Below, one piece after another: positions 53,720-63,654 of a DNA stretch of 64,000 nt. The notes below the pieces were generated by a model that was not told where the DNA came from, made no database searches, and saw only the letters and a list, made by a program, of their open reading frames with translations. The position numbers and the translations under genes are program-made. Source of the stretch: Symsagittifera roscoffensis (taxonomy: Eukaryota; Xenacoelomorpha; Acoela; Convolutidae). Every line of letters starts with the position of its first letter. The stretch's first letter is position 1. The stretch is taken from contig NW_026970992.1 in assembly GCF_963678635.1 (NCBI RefSeq), positions 124,001 to 188,000 of the forward strand, read 5' to 3'.

Positions 53720-56700
53720 TTAAGGTTGTTTTTGAAATTCGACTTTCTTTAATATTTTAGATTGTGGGATGAATAATTTATAATTTTTACGTGGTTGATT
53801 TCTAAGTCGTGAAGACTCTCTATGTTCTGATTTGTCGATTTGTTCTTGGGGTATTATTTGTTCTGTCATTTTTCTATTTTTTCTTTCTTTTTGAGATGTA
53901 TTTTGATCTAGATTTTTTGTATTGTTTTTTGTGGTGGTTGATTTTGTTATTTGATTTCCGAGGTGAATATCATTTTGTTCCTTTGTTATGTTGTCCGTAT
54001 GTGGGTTATTTTGAATAACTTTTAAACCTGTAAAAGAATATAATTGAGTTAGTTCGCGGAGTGCGTATTCTTTTGGATAATAAGGTAATAGGTTATTTCG
54101 GTGTTGAACGATTTCTTTTTTATCTGAGTCGGTGATTTTATATGTGACATCAGTGGGTTTTGCAATTATTTGGTATGGTCCTTTACGAAGGGGTTGTAAC
54201 TTTTTTGAAATTCCTTTTTGAGTATTAAAATTGGGTATTAAAACAAATGTTCCAATTTTTAAATCGGAGGCTGGTGTAAAGCGTGAATTTATTTGTTCAT
54301 TAATATTTTGCCTTTGTAACAACTTTTTTGTTACCTTTTGGTAAATTTCATTGTGTTTTTTATCTCTGTTTAAAATCCATTCGGTGTGTGTACCGGAGGC
54401 TAATTTAAGAATTTGTGGGTGATGAAAATGATCTTCATCGTGTGTATGTAATGGTAGGTTATAACAAATTGAGTCTTTATTTGGTTGACAATAACCTTGT
54501 GCGTTTTTATGAGAGTTTGCTGTAAACATTATTGGTTTGCGTGGCTTTTGGTTAAAAACCATTTCAAATGGTGACATTCCTAAAGTTGTCGTGATTTGTG
54601 AATTATATGCTAAGGGAAATAGTTTTACATCTGTTGACCATTCGGTATATCTTGTATCATTTCCATTGATGATACATCTGAGATATTCTTGTAATGAACG
54701 GTTCATACCTTCGACTAAGCCGTTTGTCCAAGGTGCGTGAGATGTACGTGGTTTGTGTTTAATGTTATATAAATGACATAGTGTGATGATTTCATTATTT
54801 ATGAATTCTGTACCGTTGTCTGTAACTAAAATTTCTGGTAGTCCGAATTTTGCTATCCAGTGTTCATAGAGTGTTGTGTAAGCGTAATAAGCGTTACAAT
54901 GTGGTACTGGGTTAAGTGCTACATAATGTGTAAATGCGTCAACAATTACCATAATGTAGGAGTTTCCTTCGGATGAGGGTGAAATTGGTCCTTTGGTATC
55001 AAATGAGATACGATGATTAAAGTACAAACTTTGTCCTTTAAAATCTTGTTTTTGTGCTATTTGTTTTTGATTTGGGTAAGGTTTATTTAGTTGACATACT
55101 ATACAGTCATTGCATAGTACTTTTATCCAAATTGGTGCATTTGGGAAATAAAAGTTTTGTATAAAATTTGAATATGTTTTTTCTGATCCAGAGTGTCCTT
55201 TAATATTTTGTGTATGTGAAATATTAAAAGCTATAAGAATCATACTTAAAGGGAGACAGGGAGCTGTAGATTCATTTAGTTTGTATTCTAGAAGGTCTGT
55301 GTTTTCGTTAATTGTTGTATTGTTGAATTTTCGAAAATATCGGAGGAGTGTTTTGTTTCCTAGAATAGTTGAATCTGCTTTGATAGGTTTAGTTTTATAT
55401 TTGTGCCATGATTTCAGTTGTCGAATTACTGGGTCAAGGTTTTGATATTGTTTCAGTGTTGAAATTGTAATTGTTTCTGTTGGGGGGAGAAAAATGTTTT
55501 GAATTTCTAATTTAGATAAGGGTATTGTGTCAAGTGGGTCATGGAGGTCAAAAACTTGATTTATTGTGTATTTTGAATCGTTTGTTTGTGGTCCTGATAA
55601 GTTTATTTTATCAGTCAAATTTTCTTTTTCAATTAGTGGAAATTGGTCTTTTTTAGGCGGGTGTTGTTTTATTCTTTTTTGTTGGGTGTTGTTTTTTATC
55701 CATTGTGAATATGGGATTGGTTTAAAAGTTGATGTTCCAAGTAGATCAACTTCATAGTGATTATTTTGACAATCTAAATAAAGTAGGAAATGTTGTAAAT
55801 TATTTATTTGTAATTGTTCAACGTCAGTTTTTACTGCATATTTGCATTCCAATCGGGGTGATGTTTCATTTTCTGCAAGGTAGAATTTTATGTTTTTGGG
55901 TATTTCAACTGTGGTTTTTCGTGTAAGTAATTCAGGTGGCGTATTTCGACTTAAGGTGTCTGGTAATGCAAGATTTTTTCCTGCGGTCCAAACTATATGT
56001 AAGTTTGGGAATTTCATTAAAATGAGTTGAAATCTATAAACTCGGTGGTTTGGATTAGACTTTTGTGTAAAAAGAAAGATGATTGGTTTATGGTCTGTGA
56101 ATAGAACTGTGGGATGTTTTGATCCAAGTATCAGAAATTCATATTCTGTTAGTGTATATATTATGGCTGTACATTCTCTCATTAGAGTTGAGAGTCGTAG
56201 CTCTGCTTGAGTGAATAATCGAGAATTTGCTGATATGAAGTTCATTTTATTTGTACTATTATGTGATTGTAATAATGCTGCGCCGATGCCAAAGTTCGAA
56301 GCATCGCACATTGCATAAAATGGTTGATTTGAATCTGGAATTGTGTTTGAAATTTGTTCAGTTAGAAGTTTTTTAATTTCATCAAATCGTGCTTGATGTT
56401 CTGTATTCCATTCAAAATTATTTTGTTGTCTAAGTATGTTATAGAATGGTCGTAGATATAATTGCATTTTATAAACATATTTGCTTAAAAAGTTTAACAT
56501 TCCAAGGAATTCTTGGATTTTCTTTTTATTTGTTGGTGGTTGGAGTTTTTGAATAGCGTCTATACGTGATTTCAATGGAGTGATTGTTTTTCTTTCTATA
56601 TTATGCCCTAAGAATTTAACTTTTGTCAAAAAGAAGTGTGATTTATCGGGGGCGGCCTTCAGATTTTCGTTCTGAAGTATTTGGTGATATTGTTCTAAAA

Positions 56701-57396
56701 CATTGAACATTTCCTCTTTTGTCTGTGATTGCATAAAAACATCGTCTAAATAGGTGATTGCATTTTCTTGAGTATTAGTGGTCGAAAAATTTTGCTCATA
56801 AAAGCTGAAAATTCTGCTGGTCCTATGGATATTCCATAGAATAAGCGGTTGAATTCGTATTGTTGATTTCCAATAACAAATTGTGTTAAGCGTCGTGATT
56901 GTTCATCTAATGGCATTTGATTATATGCACTATTCATATCGGCGGTGGTAAAGTATTTTCCGTTTATTTTTGTTAAAATAACTTGTATTGGTTCAATGGG
57001 CCAATTACACTTTGATTCATCTATGAGTGAGTTGAGGTATCTAGCATCGAGAACAATTTTTAATGATTCTCCTTTGGCTAGAATGATAACAGGGTTGATA
57101 AATGTGTTGCCTTTTGGTTGTTCCTCTTTGTTTACTGGTGATATAATGTTGTATTGTTCTAAAATTTCGAGTAATCTGTTCACTTTATCGTGTAAGTGAA
57201 TTGGTACTTTACTTGCTCTTTGTTTTTTGAAAACTGCGTCTGGTTTTAATGAGAGATGTAGTGATGAGCTGATTTTGCCAACATCAAATTTGGATGTTGC
57301 ATAGACTGATGAATATTTAATTAACTGTTTTGCTAGTTTTTCAAATTCGTCTTGTGTTATTTGTGAATGTTGGAAATTAAACATTGTTAAAAACTT
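53720..57396 (-). pseudogene. pol: Gypsy Pol: reverse transcriptase, RNase H, integrase, with one frameshift
   Basis: The first part (to 56,746) follows the Gag amber in the same frame and has RT motifs 'PVIILAKGESLKIVLDARYL' and 'YFTTADMNSAYNQMPLDEQ'. The frame then changes, near the four-A run at 56,763-56,766, just before the catalytic YLDD. The second part (to 53,720) has RNase H ('FYAMCDASNFGIGAALLQ', 'STLMRECTAI', 'TDHKPI'), the integrase zinc site ('IKGHSG' and 'CNDCIVCQ'), the D-D-E triad ('RISFDTKG', 'LVTDNGTEF', 'GLVEGMNRS') and a GPY/F-type tail ('LRKGPYQII'). One base separates this from an open pol; it may be a real lesion or a sequence error. Confidence 0.93.
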
Positions 57397-60300
57397 CTAC
57401 TGATTCTCTGTGTAGTTACTTATGTTGAATGTAGGTTTGAAATATGGGGTTTTTGTGAAATAATCCGTATTTCTGTTTTCGTTACTTATTATATTATTTA
57501 TAGATAATTCTTCATTAAGGATTGTGGATTGGCAAATATCTAGTAATTGGAGTATATTTTTTACACGATATGCTTTTTCGTGTATTGGTGATATTGTAGC
57601 GTTGGTTTCGCAATAGCCTAAAAGTCCTAAAGGTAATGTTACTTGGTAAGGTGTATTGTTGTATACATGTAAGGAAATAATATCTGAATTCGAGTTTTTC
57701 AAATAATTTATTGATGAGATTGTGATTTTGAAAAACTTATGAATAGGTTTGAATTCAAAATCTGACATATAAAATTTTTGTTTGTTTTGTTTTTTATCAT
57801 ATTGGTGAACTTGTTTGATTGAAAAATTATAGATGTTTCCTGATAGTGGTTTCAAGTGTTTTCTTTGTTGGTTATATATTGGGTAAAATTTTGAAAAAAA
57901 TGGTGGTTGTTTATTTAATCTTTGAAAAAATGTTAGGGATGTGTCTTTTGTTTTTGTATATTTATCTTTGATTAATATTTTACTATTCAAGATGTTGATT
58001 GTTGGTATATATTTAGAGATAAATGGTATTCCAATGATATTTTGTTTAATATCAGTGATATGGAATATTTGTTTAAATGGTTTGGTTAAAATTTTGTTTT
58101 GCTCCATTGTTCTTGTGGGGAGAAGAAATAATTGAATTTTTCCGTAGTTTATTAATGTTGATCCTTGTGCTGTTGCTAGTTTGCTGGAGGTTTCAAGAGG
58201 TGTTAGCTTTGGGTGTAAGGTTTTTATTTCATTCCATGTGGGAATGTTTATTATATTTGATTCTGCTCCTGAATCAATTAAAAAATCAATTTCAAGATCT
58301 GGTGGTTGAAATTCTTTGCTTTTTGGACTTTCCAAAAGAAATGGTATTGTCCAAATTTTTTCTTTGGGTTGTTCTTTTTGTATGTTTTGATAGATGTGAT
58401 TTGTATTCAAGCATTTTGTTTTTTCTTTCTCCTTGGCTTGGTTTGTAGTGTTAATTTCATTAGTTTTTTGTGTCGTCGGTGTGGAATGGACGGGTTCAAT
58501 ATAATAATTGTGAAGGAGTTCTGATTGATTCTCATATATGTGTGATGAAAAAGGTTCTTCATATATAACAGGTTCATAGTCATTTTCGACTTTTATCATG
58601 TTGATGGAGAGAGTGTTTTCTGCATCGCTTTCTGAATCTGATGATTCACAGTTTATTTGATTGAGTTGTAACGTATCAGTTACTGTGTCATCAATACCTG
58701 GAGGGTCTGATGTTGTTTCTGGATTAGATTGTACTTGATTAATATGTCTTTGATGTTTAGGTGTACTACTTCTGTGGCGATTATTAGAATTATTATAGTT
58801 ATTATTATTCCGGTGTGGTGATTGGGAATAATTTCTATAACGATTATTATAACTTGAGTGTCGATTTTGTGAATTATTTCGCGATCTGTTTTGGTAATTA
58901 TTGTTTGGTCTGTTATAGTTCGATCTATTATATGAGTTATTCCTTGATTGATTGTTCGGGTAATTCTGGTTTCGGTTGTTTGAATAACTTCTATTCCGAT
59001 TATTGGAGTAGTTTCTATTCCTATTGTAAGATGAATTTCGTGATTGATTGTTTGGATAATAATTATTTCTTGATTGGGAATTAGATCTAGAAACAAATCG
59101 TTGTGTATTTGAATGTGATCTGGAGTAGTTATTTCGACTATTTGGTCTATTGTAGTGATTTTGTGATGAATTATGCGTGTTTCTTCGTTCTGGTGATCTT
59201 CCTCTATAACTTGAGTTATATGGTGATTGATTTCTTGTATAATTTGTATTGTTCGGGAGTGGGTTTCCTGAACTGTTGTTGCTGTAGACTGTTTTTTTCG
59301 GTAGATTTTGATCTTTTTTCATGTATTGATAGAATGATTTATTTGGTTCTTTATATTTTTGAGGTTTATTTTGATTGTCTTGCTGTTTTTGTCTACATTC
59401 AGAAATACTATGTCCGTATCGTCGGCAATAATTACACCATTTTTTGAAAGATGGTTTGCCTTTAAAGTTTGGGTGTTTTTCGTAAATATTGAGTATTTCA
59501 GTGATTTTTTCAACGAGATCTGTATCTGATTCCTGTATATTGTTTATATTTGTGGAAGCTGTTTCAATTCTGTTAACGTATTGTAATTTCAGATTTTCCG
59601 TTTCTTCGAGTTTCATTGTGATTTCTGCTTGTTCTAGTTTGTCTACTAGTTTTCGAAAATCTAAATCGGGTTCTCGAATTGACGAAGGATGGGATGCTCT
59701 CTTTTTTATTGCTATTTTCCTTAATTGTGGTGTTAAGGTCATCATTAAGATTTCTGTCATCTTTGTGTTTTTATAGTCATGTGTATTTAATGAATATGCT
59801 TTTCGAACTAGTGTTTCGATTCGTACTGCTAATTGCTTGATGGTTTCGTTTGGTAATCTGCGAATTTCATTACATAAAACTCTTTGTTGTTGTTTGTTTC
59901 TTTCGGAGTCAAACATTTTTGAAAATTCTTGTGTAAATCTTTTCCAATTTGATTTTATTTCTATAGGCAATACTGAAAACCATTTTTGGGCTGCGCCATC
60001 TAGAGTTGTTTGTATTAACGCTGTGCGTCGATGTATCCAGTTTTGATGTAGTGGCGTATTAATTGGTTCAGGTCCTATATTTAAAATCAAATTTGCTGTG
60101 ACTGCATTTAAATAGTCTTCTACAGAATATTCAGGGTCTGTTCCTGTGAATACCATTAAAGGTTTATTTGATGTTATTGATGATCCACCCATAAGGTATG
60201 GATTCATCGTCATTTGTAATGATTCTGCTGCATTTGGCATTTGAGAAAAATTTGAAAGTTGATTTCTTGTTATTTCGTGTTGTTGAAGATAATATGGGAG

Positions 60301-61965
60301 TGGTATTTCATTTTGCATTTGTGCTGGTTGGTACGAGTTTGCAATCATTGGGTTTTGTTGCTGAATTGGTTGAAAAGATTGTGTATTAATTGGGTTTTGT
60401 TGTTGAATTGGTTGTTGATTTTGTGTATCTATTGGTTGTGGAGAAAAAATTCTATGGTATGTATGTGGTTTCTGTATTCCTTGTCCACGATATTCTTGAT
60501 TATAGGGTGTAAATATATCTGGCTGTAAGAAATCATCATCTAAGGATAAGTAATCCATTTGATAAGATGTTTGTTTTTTATTTTTATTTTGTTGAAAAAA
60601 TGGATAGTTTTCACTACGATCCTGTGGAGGATGTAAATTTGTTTGGAAATTTACTGAATTAGGTGGTGCCATTGGGTTATCCCAGTTTCGAGATCTTGTA
60701 TAATTACTAAAATTTTTTCGTGGTTGATAATTTGTTTTTGATGGATGTGTGGAATTATAATTATGGTCTGCAAAGTTGTTTCTAGTGAACGTTTTGCGTG
60801 TTTTTGGCGGTATTGTCATGGGTCTGTATGTTTGGTAATCCATGTGTGAATATTTTGGGGCAACCGAAGGTTTAACGGTTGATTGTAATGTTACCTGTGT
60901 TTGTGAAGGATTTGTATTTCTTGGTGTTGTTAAGTTTGGACGTATTGGTGAAATACTTTGTTGTGTAGTTGTTGTGTGTACGATTTCTTCATTTATGAAG
61001 TGTGATGGTGTCTGGATATCTTGTTGAGTAAGATTCCTAGTTCCATTGAGGTTTTCATTGTGTATGACTGTAGAGTTTAAACTATTATTTTGCATATCGG
61101 GTAAAAATGTATTATAGTTTAATGGTGTTGCATCAATGGTTAATGGTATTACTCGTACATAATCTCTTACATAAGATATCGTACTTATTGCTTGACTTGA
61201 GATTGATTGTGGGAAGTTTATGGATGCGGGATGAGACCATTCGGGGTCCCAAACATAGTCTGATTGTTCTGTGATGGCAGTATCATCGTTTGAGTTTTGG
61301 GGTCTAAAATTTTTTCTTGCTTGTGAAATTAAATCAATATTATGTGTGAAGTAATCTATTATGAACCATGCCAAGATTTTTTGTAAGTCGTGTTTTGTAT
61401 GTTGTGAAACTTCATCTTTCGTGAAATTTTCTTTAATTATATTTAGAAAACTAGAGAGTAGTGTGATTTCATGTCGTACTCTTATATGTTTAGATGTTTT
61501 TGTCGGTGAGACATTTGGTATCTGGATTTCGTTTTCTAATATCGAGATATAACTATATATTATCGCAAAAACTTCATTGGTGAATATGGAGTTTGCTCTT
61601 TGTGAGTTATGATATTGGATGCTTTTTATATATTCTGAGAATACTTTTGAGAATTCTAAATCAAGGTCGTCTGTTTGAATTATATATTTACTGTGATTCT
61701 GGTTTGGTGAGCTGAATTCTATGGAGTAGATTCCGTATTGTTGTGTTAGGTTACATATATCTTTTAGATAGTGATCGATAATTTGTCTTTTGATTTTTAC
61801 ATCTGTGAACTCTGTTTTACATGGACTGATTCCGGGTTCAAACAAATTTAAGAGTAAATTTTTGCAGAATATATGCTGTCCTCTATCAGTGGTTGCATCT
61901 ACGATAAAGGGGAAAATATCATCATCATCTGGACTTTCTTCACCTGGGGTGTGCGTTGAGCTCAT
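57397..61965 (-). CDS. gag: Gypsy Gag-protease, 1,522 aa
   Basis: Unbroken from ATG 61,965 to TAG 57,397-57,399. Residues 1-250 form an unusual ordered N-terminus, and 250-600 are Asn/Gln/Pro-rich with 'QPIQQQNP'-type repeats. A gag capsid domain lies at about 620-790 ('DGAAQKWFSVLPIEIKSNW'), and a CCHC knuckle at 844-857 ('CNYCRRYGHSISEC'). Residues about 920-1070 are a long Asn/Ser/Arg/Tyr low-complexity region. An aspartic protease follows ('FLIDSGAESNIIN', Asp at 1231, and 'IIGIPFIS' near 1310), then about 200 residues. Gypsy Gags are usually 300-500 aa, so this one is very long. Pol continues in the same frame after TAG. Confidence 0.92.
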   Translation of the reverse strand: MSSTHTPGEESPDDDDIFPFIVDATTDRGQHIFCKNLLLNLFEPGISPCKTEFTDVKIKRQIIDHYLKDICNLTQQYGIYSIEFSSPNQNHSKYIIQTDDLDLEFSKVFSEYIKSIQYHNSQRANSIFTNEVFAIIYSYISILENEIQIPNVSPTKTSKHIRVRHEITLLSSFLNIIKENFTKDEVSQHTKHDLQKILAWFIIDYFTHNIDLISQARKNFRPQNSNDDTAITEQSDYVWDPEWSHPASINFPQSISSQAISTISYVRDYVRVIPLTIDATPLNYNTFLPDMQNNSLNSTVIHNENLNGTRNLTQQDIQTPSHFINEEIVHTTTTQQSISPIRPNLTTPRNTNPSQTQVTLQSTVKPSVAPKYSHMDYQTYRPMTIPPKTRKTFTRNNFADHNYNSTHPSKTNYQPRKNFSNYTRSRNWDNPMAPPNSVNFQTNLHPPQDRSENYPFFQQNKNKKQTSYQMDYLSLDDDFLQPDIFTPYNQEYRGQGIQKPHTYHRIFSPQPIDTQNQQPIQQQNPINTQSFQPIQQQNPMIANSYQPAQMQNEIPLPYYLQQHEITRNQLSNFSQMPNAAESLQMTMNPYLMGGSSITSNKPLMVFTGTDPEYSVEDYLNAVTANLILNIGPEPINTPLHQNWIHRRTALIQTTLDGAAQKWFSVLPIEIKSNWKRFTQEFSKMFDSERNKQQQRVLCNEIRRLPNETIKQLAVRIETLVRKAYSLNTHDYKNTKMTEILMMTLTPQLRKIAIKKRASHPSSIREPDLDFRKLVDKLEQAEITMKLEETENLKLQYVNRIETASTNINNIQESDTDLVEKITEILNIYEKHPNFKGKPSFKKWCNYCRRYGHSISECRQKQQDNQNKPQKYKEPNKSFYQYMKKDQNLPKKTVYSNNSSGNPLPNNTNYTRNQSPYNSSYRGRSPERRNTHNSSQNHYNRPNSRNNYSRSHSNTQRFVSRSNSQSRNNYYPNNQSRNSSYNRNRNYSNNRNRSYSNNRNQNYPNNQSRNNSYNRSNYNRPNNNYQNRSRNNSQNRHSSYNNRYRNYSQSPHRNNNNYNNSNNRHRSSTPKHQRHINQVQSNPETTSDPPGIDDTVTDTLQLNQINCESSDSESDAENTLSINMIKVENDYEPVIYEEPFSSHIYENQSELLHNYYIEPVHSTPTTQKTNEINTTNQAKEKEKTKCLNTNHIYQNIQKEQPKEKIWTIPFLLESPKSKEFQPPDLEIDFLIDSGAESNIINIPTWNEIKTLHPKLTPLETSSKLATAQGSTLINYGKIQLFLLPTRTMEQNKILTKPFKQIFHITDIKQNIIGIPFISKYIPTINILNSKILIKDKYTKTKDTSLTFFQRLNKQPPFFSKFYPIYNQQRKHLKPLSGNIYNFSIKQVHQYDKKQNKQKFYMSDFEFKPIHKFFKITISSINYLKNSNSDIISLHVYNNTPYQVTLPLGLLGYCETNATISPIHEKAYRVKNILQLLDICQSTILNEELSINNIISNENRNTDYFTKTPYFKPTFNISNYTENQ

Positions 61966-62407
61966 TTTTTCGTTCGATGACTGTTAATATGTAATTATTA
62001 ATGTGTCTAATTGGTTGATTCCAATTGTATAAATGTACTGGTTTGTGTTTATACTGCTTTTTTATTCTTCTTTTTCCTCTTTTTGATGAATTTGAAGTTG
62101 TTTCTGAGTCAGAGAAATATAATTGATCGTGAATTGGGCAATTTTTATCTATTGATTCTTTTAGTTTATAAAGTTCGTCTAAACTGTTGGTTTCTGATTC
62201 TGAAAATGCGTTTCGATTTTTTGAAAATCTTTTTCGTGTTATTTGTCTTTGTTTAGTTATTATTTTTCTCTTTAATGTTTGTCGTTTTGTTCTAATGTAT
62301 CCAACTGTTTGTGTATGAGGTGTGATTACAAGGTCGTATTTTTTGTTATTTATTTTACAATTGTGTAAAATGATTGTTTGTTTATTTCCTAGGTTTTTAA
62401 ATGACAT
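61940..62407 (-). CDS. Gypsy leader ORF, basic 155-aa protein
   Basis: ATG 62,407 to the stop at 61,940, overlapping the first 26 nt of gag in another frame. Two dense basic clusters ('RTKRQTLKRKIITKQRQITR' and 'SKRGKRRIKKQYKHK') are separated by an acidic Ser-rich stretch ('FSESETNSLDELYKLKE'). The basic parts suggest nucleic-acid binding or nuclear entry. No known family recognised. As the first large frame on the RNA it would affect Gag translation through leaky scanning, restart or frameshift. Confidence 0.7.
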   Translation of the reverse strand: MSFKNLGNKQTIILHNCKINNKKYDLVITPHTQTVGYIRTKRQTLKRKIITKQRQITRKRFSKNRNAFSESETNSLDELYKLKESIDKNCPIHDQLYFSDSETTSNSSKRGKRRIKKQYKHKPVHLYNWNQPIRHINNYILTVIERKNELNAHPR

Positions 62408-63654
62408 AAGGTTTAGGATGACGGATGCAAAAGGTTGTTAAATGATTTCTATTTGCTTAAACTGTTAGTCCTTACGATTTTTTTGTTAGCCTAACCTGGG
62501 TCTATTTGTTCAGGGTTGGGGAGAAAAGTATATCGATTCCGAAGAATGATTTTATACTTTCTCGTGGCTAGTATAAGCTAAGGTGTTAACTTACTTAATC
62601 TTACTTAAGGGTAGTGATTGTGTTCAGGGTTGGAGAATAGTAAATCGATCCACAGGGTTCAGGTATAATTAGAACGCGAGTAGTTCGTTAGATACTATTT
62701 TAAACTTACTAAGTCTAAGATTTATCCTGGGTCTGGTAAGAGGGGGGATCAAGTGAAGGATGAATAACCGAAGTTCTTCACTGTTTATCCTAATTTGAAT
62801 GATTAGTTTTGTTCAAAAATTTCTATTAGTCCTGGGTTTTTAGAAAGGGTTGGATAGTGAATCGACGTTTGAGGTCGTTAGACACTCGTTAAGTGGGTGG
62901 GGGAGAACAAAGTTGTTCTTTTTGATCCAAGGATAGGCCTTGATGATCAAGTTTTAAATTTAATTAAATAGAAAATGATTTAAGATCCAAGGATAAGCCT
63001 TGATGATCTGATTTTAAAATTAAGTGAATTTAAGTTTAAAATGTTTTAAATTTGTGTAAAGAATAGATTTAGTATTTTTATGATATTAGTGAGCTTATGA
63101 TTGCTGTTATGTTTAGGCGATGAAGCTGGAACAAAGGATGATTTATAATTACTAACCATTTATTGTCATGCTACTAATTTTTATTTTGATTTTTCAATAA
63201 ATATTTTTCAAACATGTTTTGTATATTACTGCAGAATTTAGGAAAACGATCTGAGATCTTTTTATCAATCGTTATTGTATATTAATAATTTTGTTTAGCG
63301 CCTGAAATGATTTTGAAGATTGACTTCAGAATTTTATGTTTGCAAATGAAAATCTAAATTCATTGCTAGTAGTATTCTAAATACAAAAGTTTGTTCTGGC
63401 TTTTGCCGAACTATCATATAACTATATGGTAAGTTTCTGCTTTGTCGTATGTCGTCTCTGGTTCGAGGTCTTCTTCCAATTCCGGGTAGTTCTGTTATCG
63501 TTCGGAATATTGGCTCTGATCTATTGAGTCGTAGAGACATTTCGATTAAATTATTGTCGTATAACATTTTATAAATGTTTTGTCTAAATTCTAATCTATT
63601 ATTGGTTAATGCTAAGCTATTAAGGTCTTGTTCGAGACTTATGGTCGCACCAGA
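62408..63654 (-). other. Gypsy 5' leader with internal repeats
   Basis: Three copies of a GGGTTGG-centred motif followed by an ATCGA (62,511, 62,625 and 62,846). One 25-bp block (GATCCAAGGATARGCCTTGA core) is repeated 60 bp apart (62,924-62,948 and 62,984-63,008). GTAAGT-like sequences on the element strand near 62,596 and 62,609 could be splice donors. A 77-aa frame (63,567-63,334) starts 87 nt inside the LTR; whether it is translated is unknown. Confidence 0.6.
63633..63652 (-). promoter_or_regulatory. Gypsy primer-binding site
   Basis: Two nucleotides inside the 5' LTR, the element strand reads TGGTGCGACCATAAGTCTCG. TGG at the start complements a tRNA CCA end. The tRNA was not identified. 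Confidence 0.6.
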
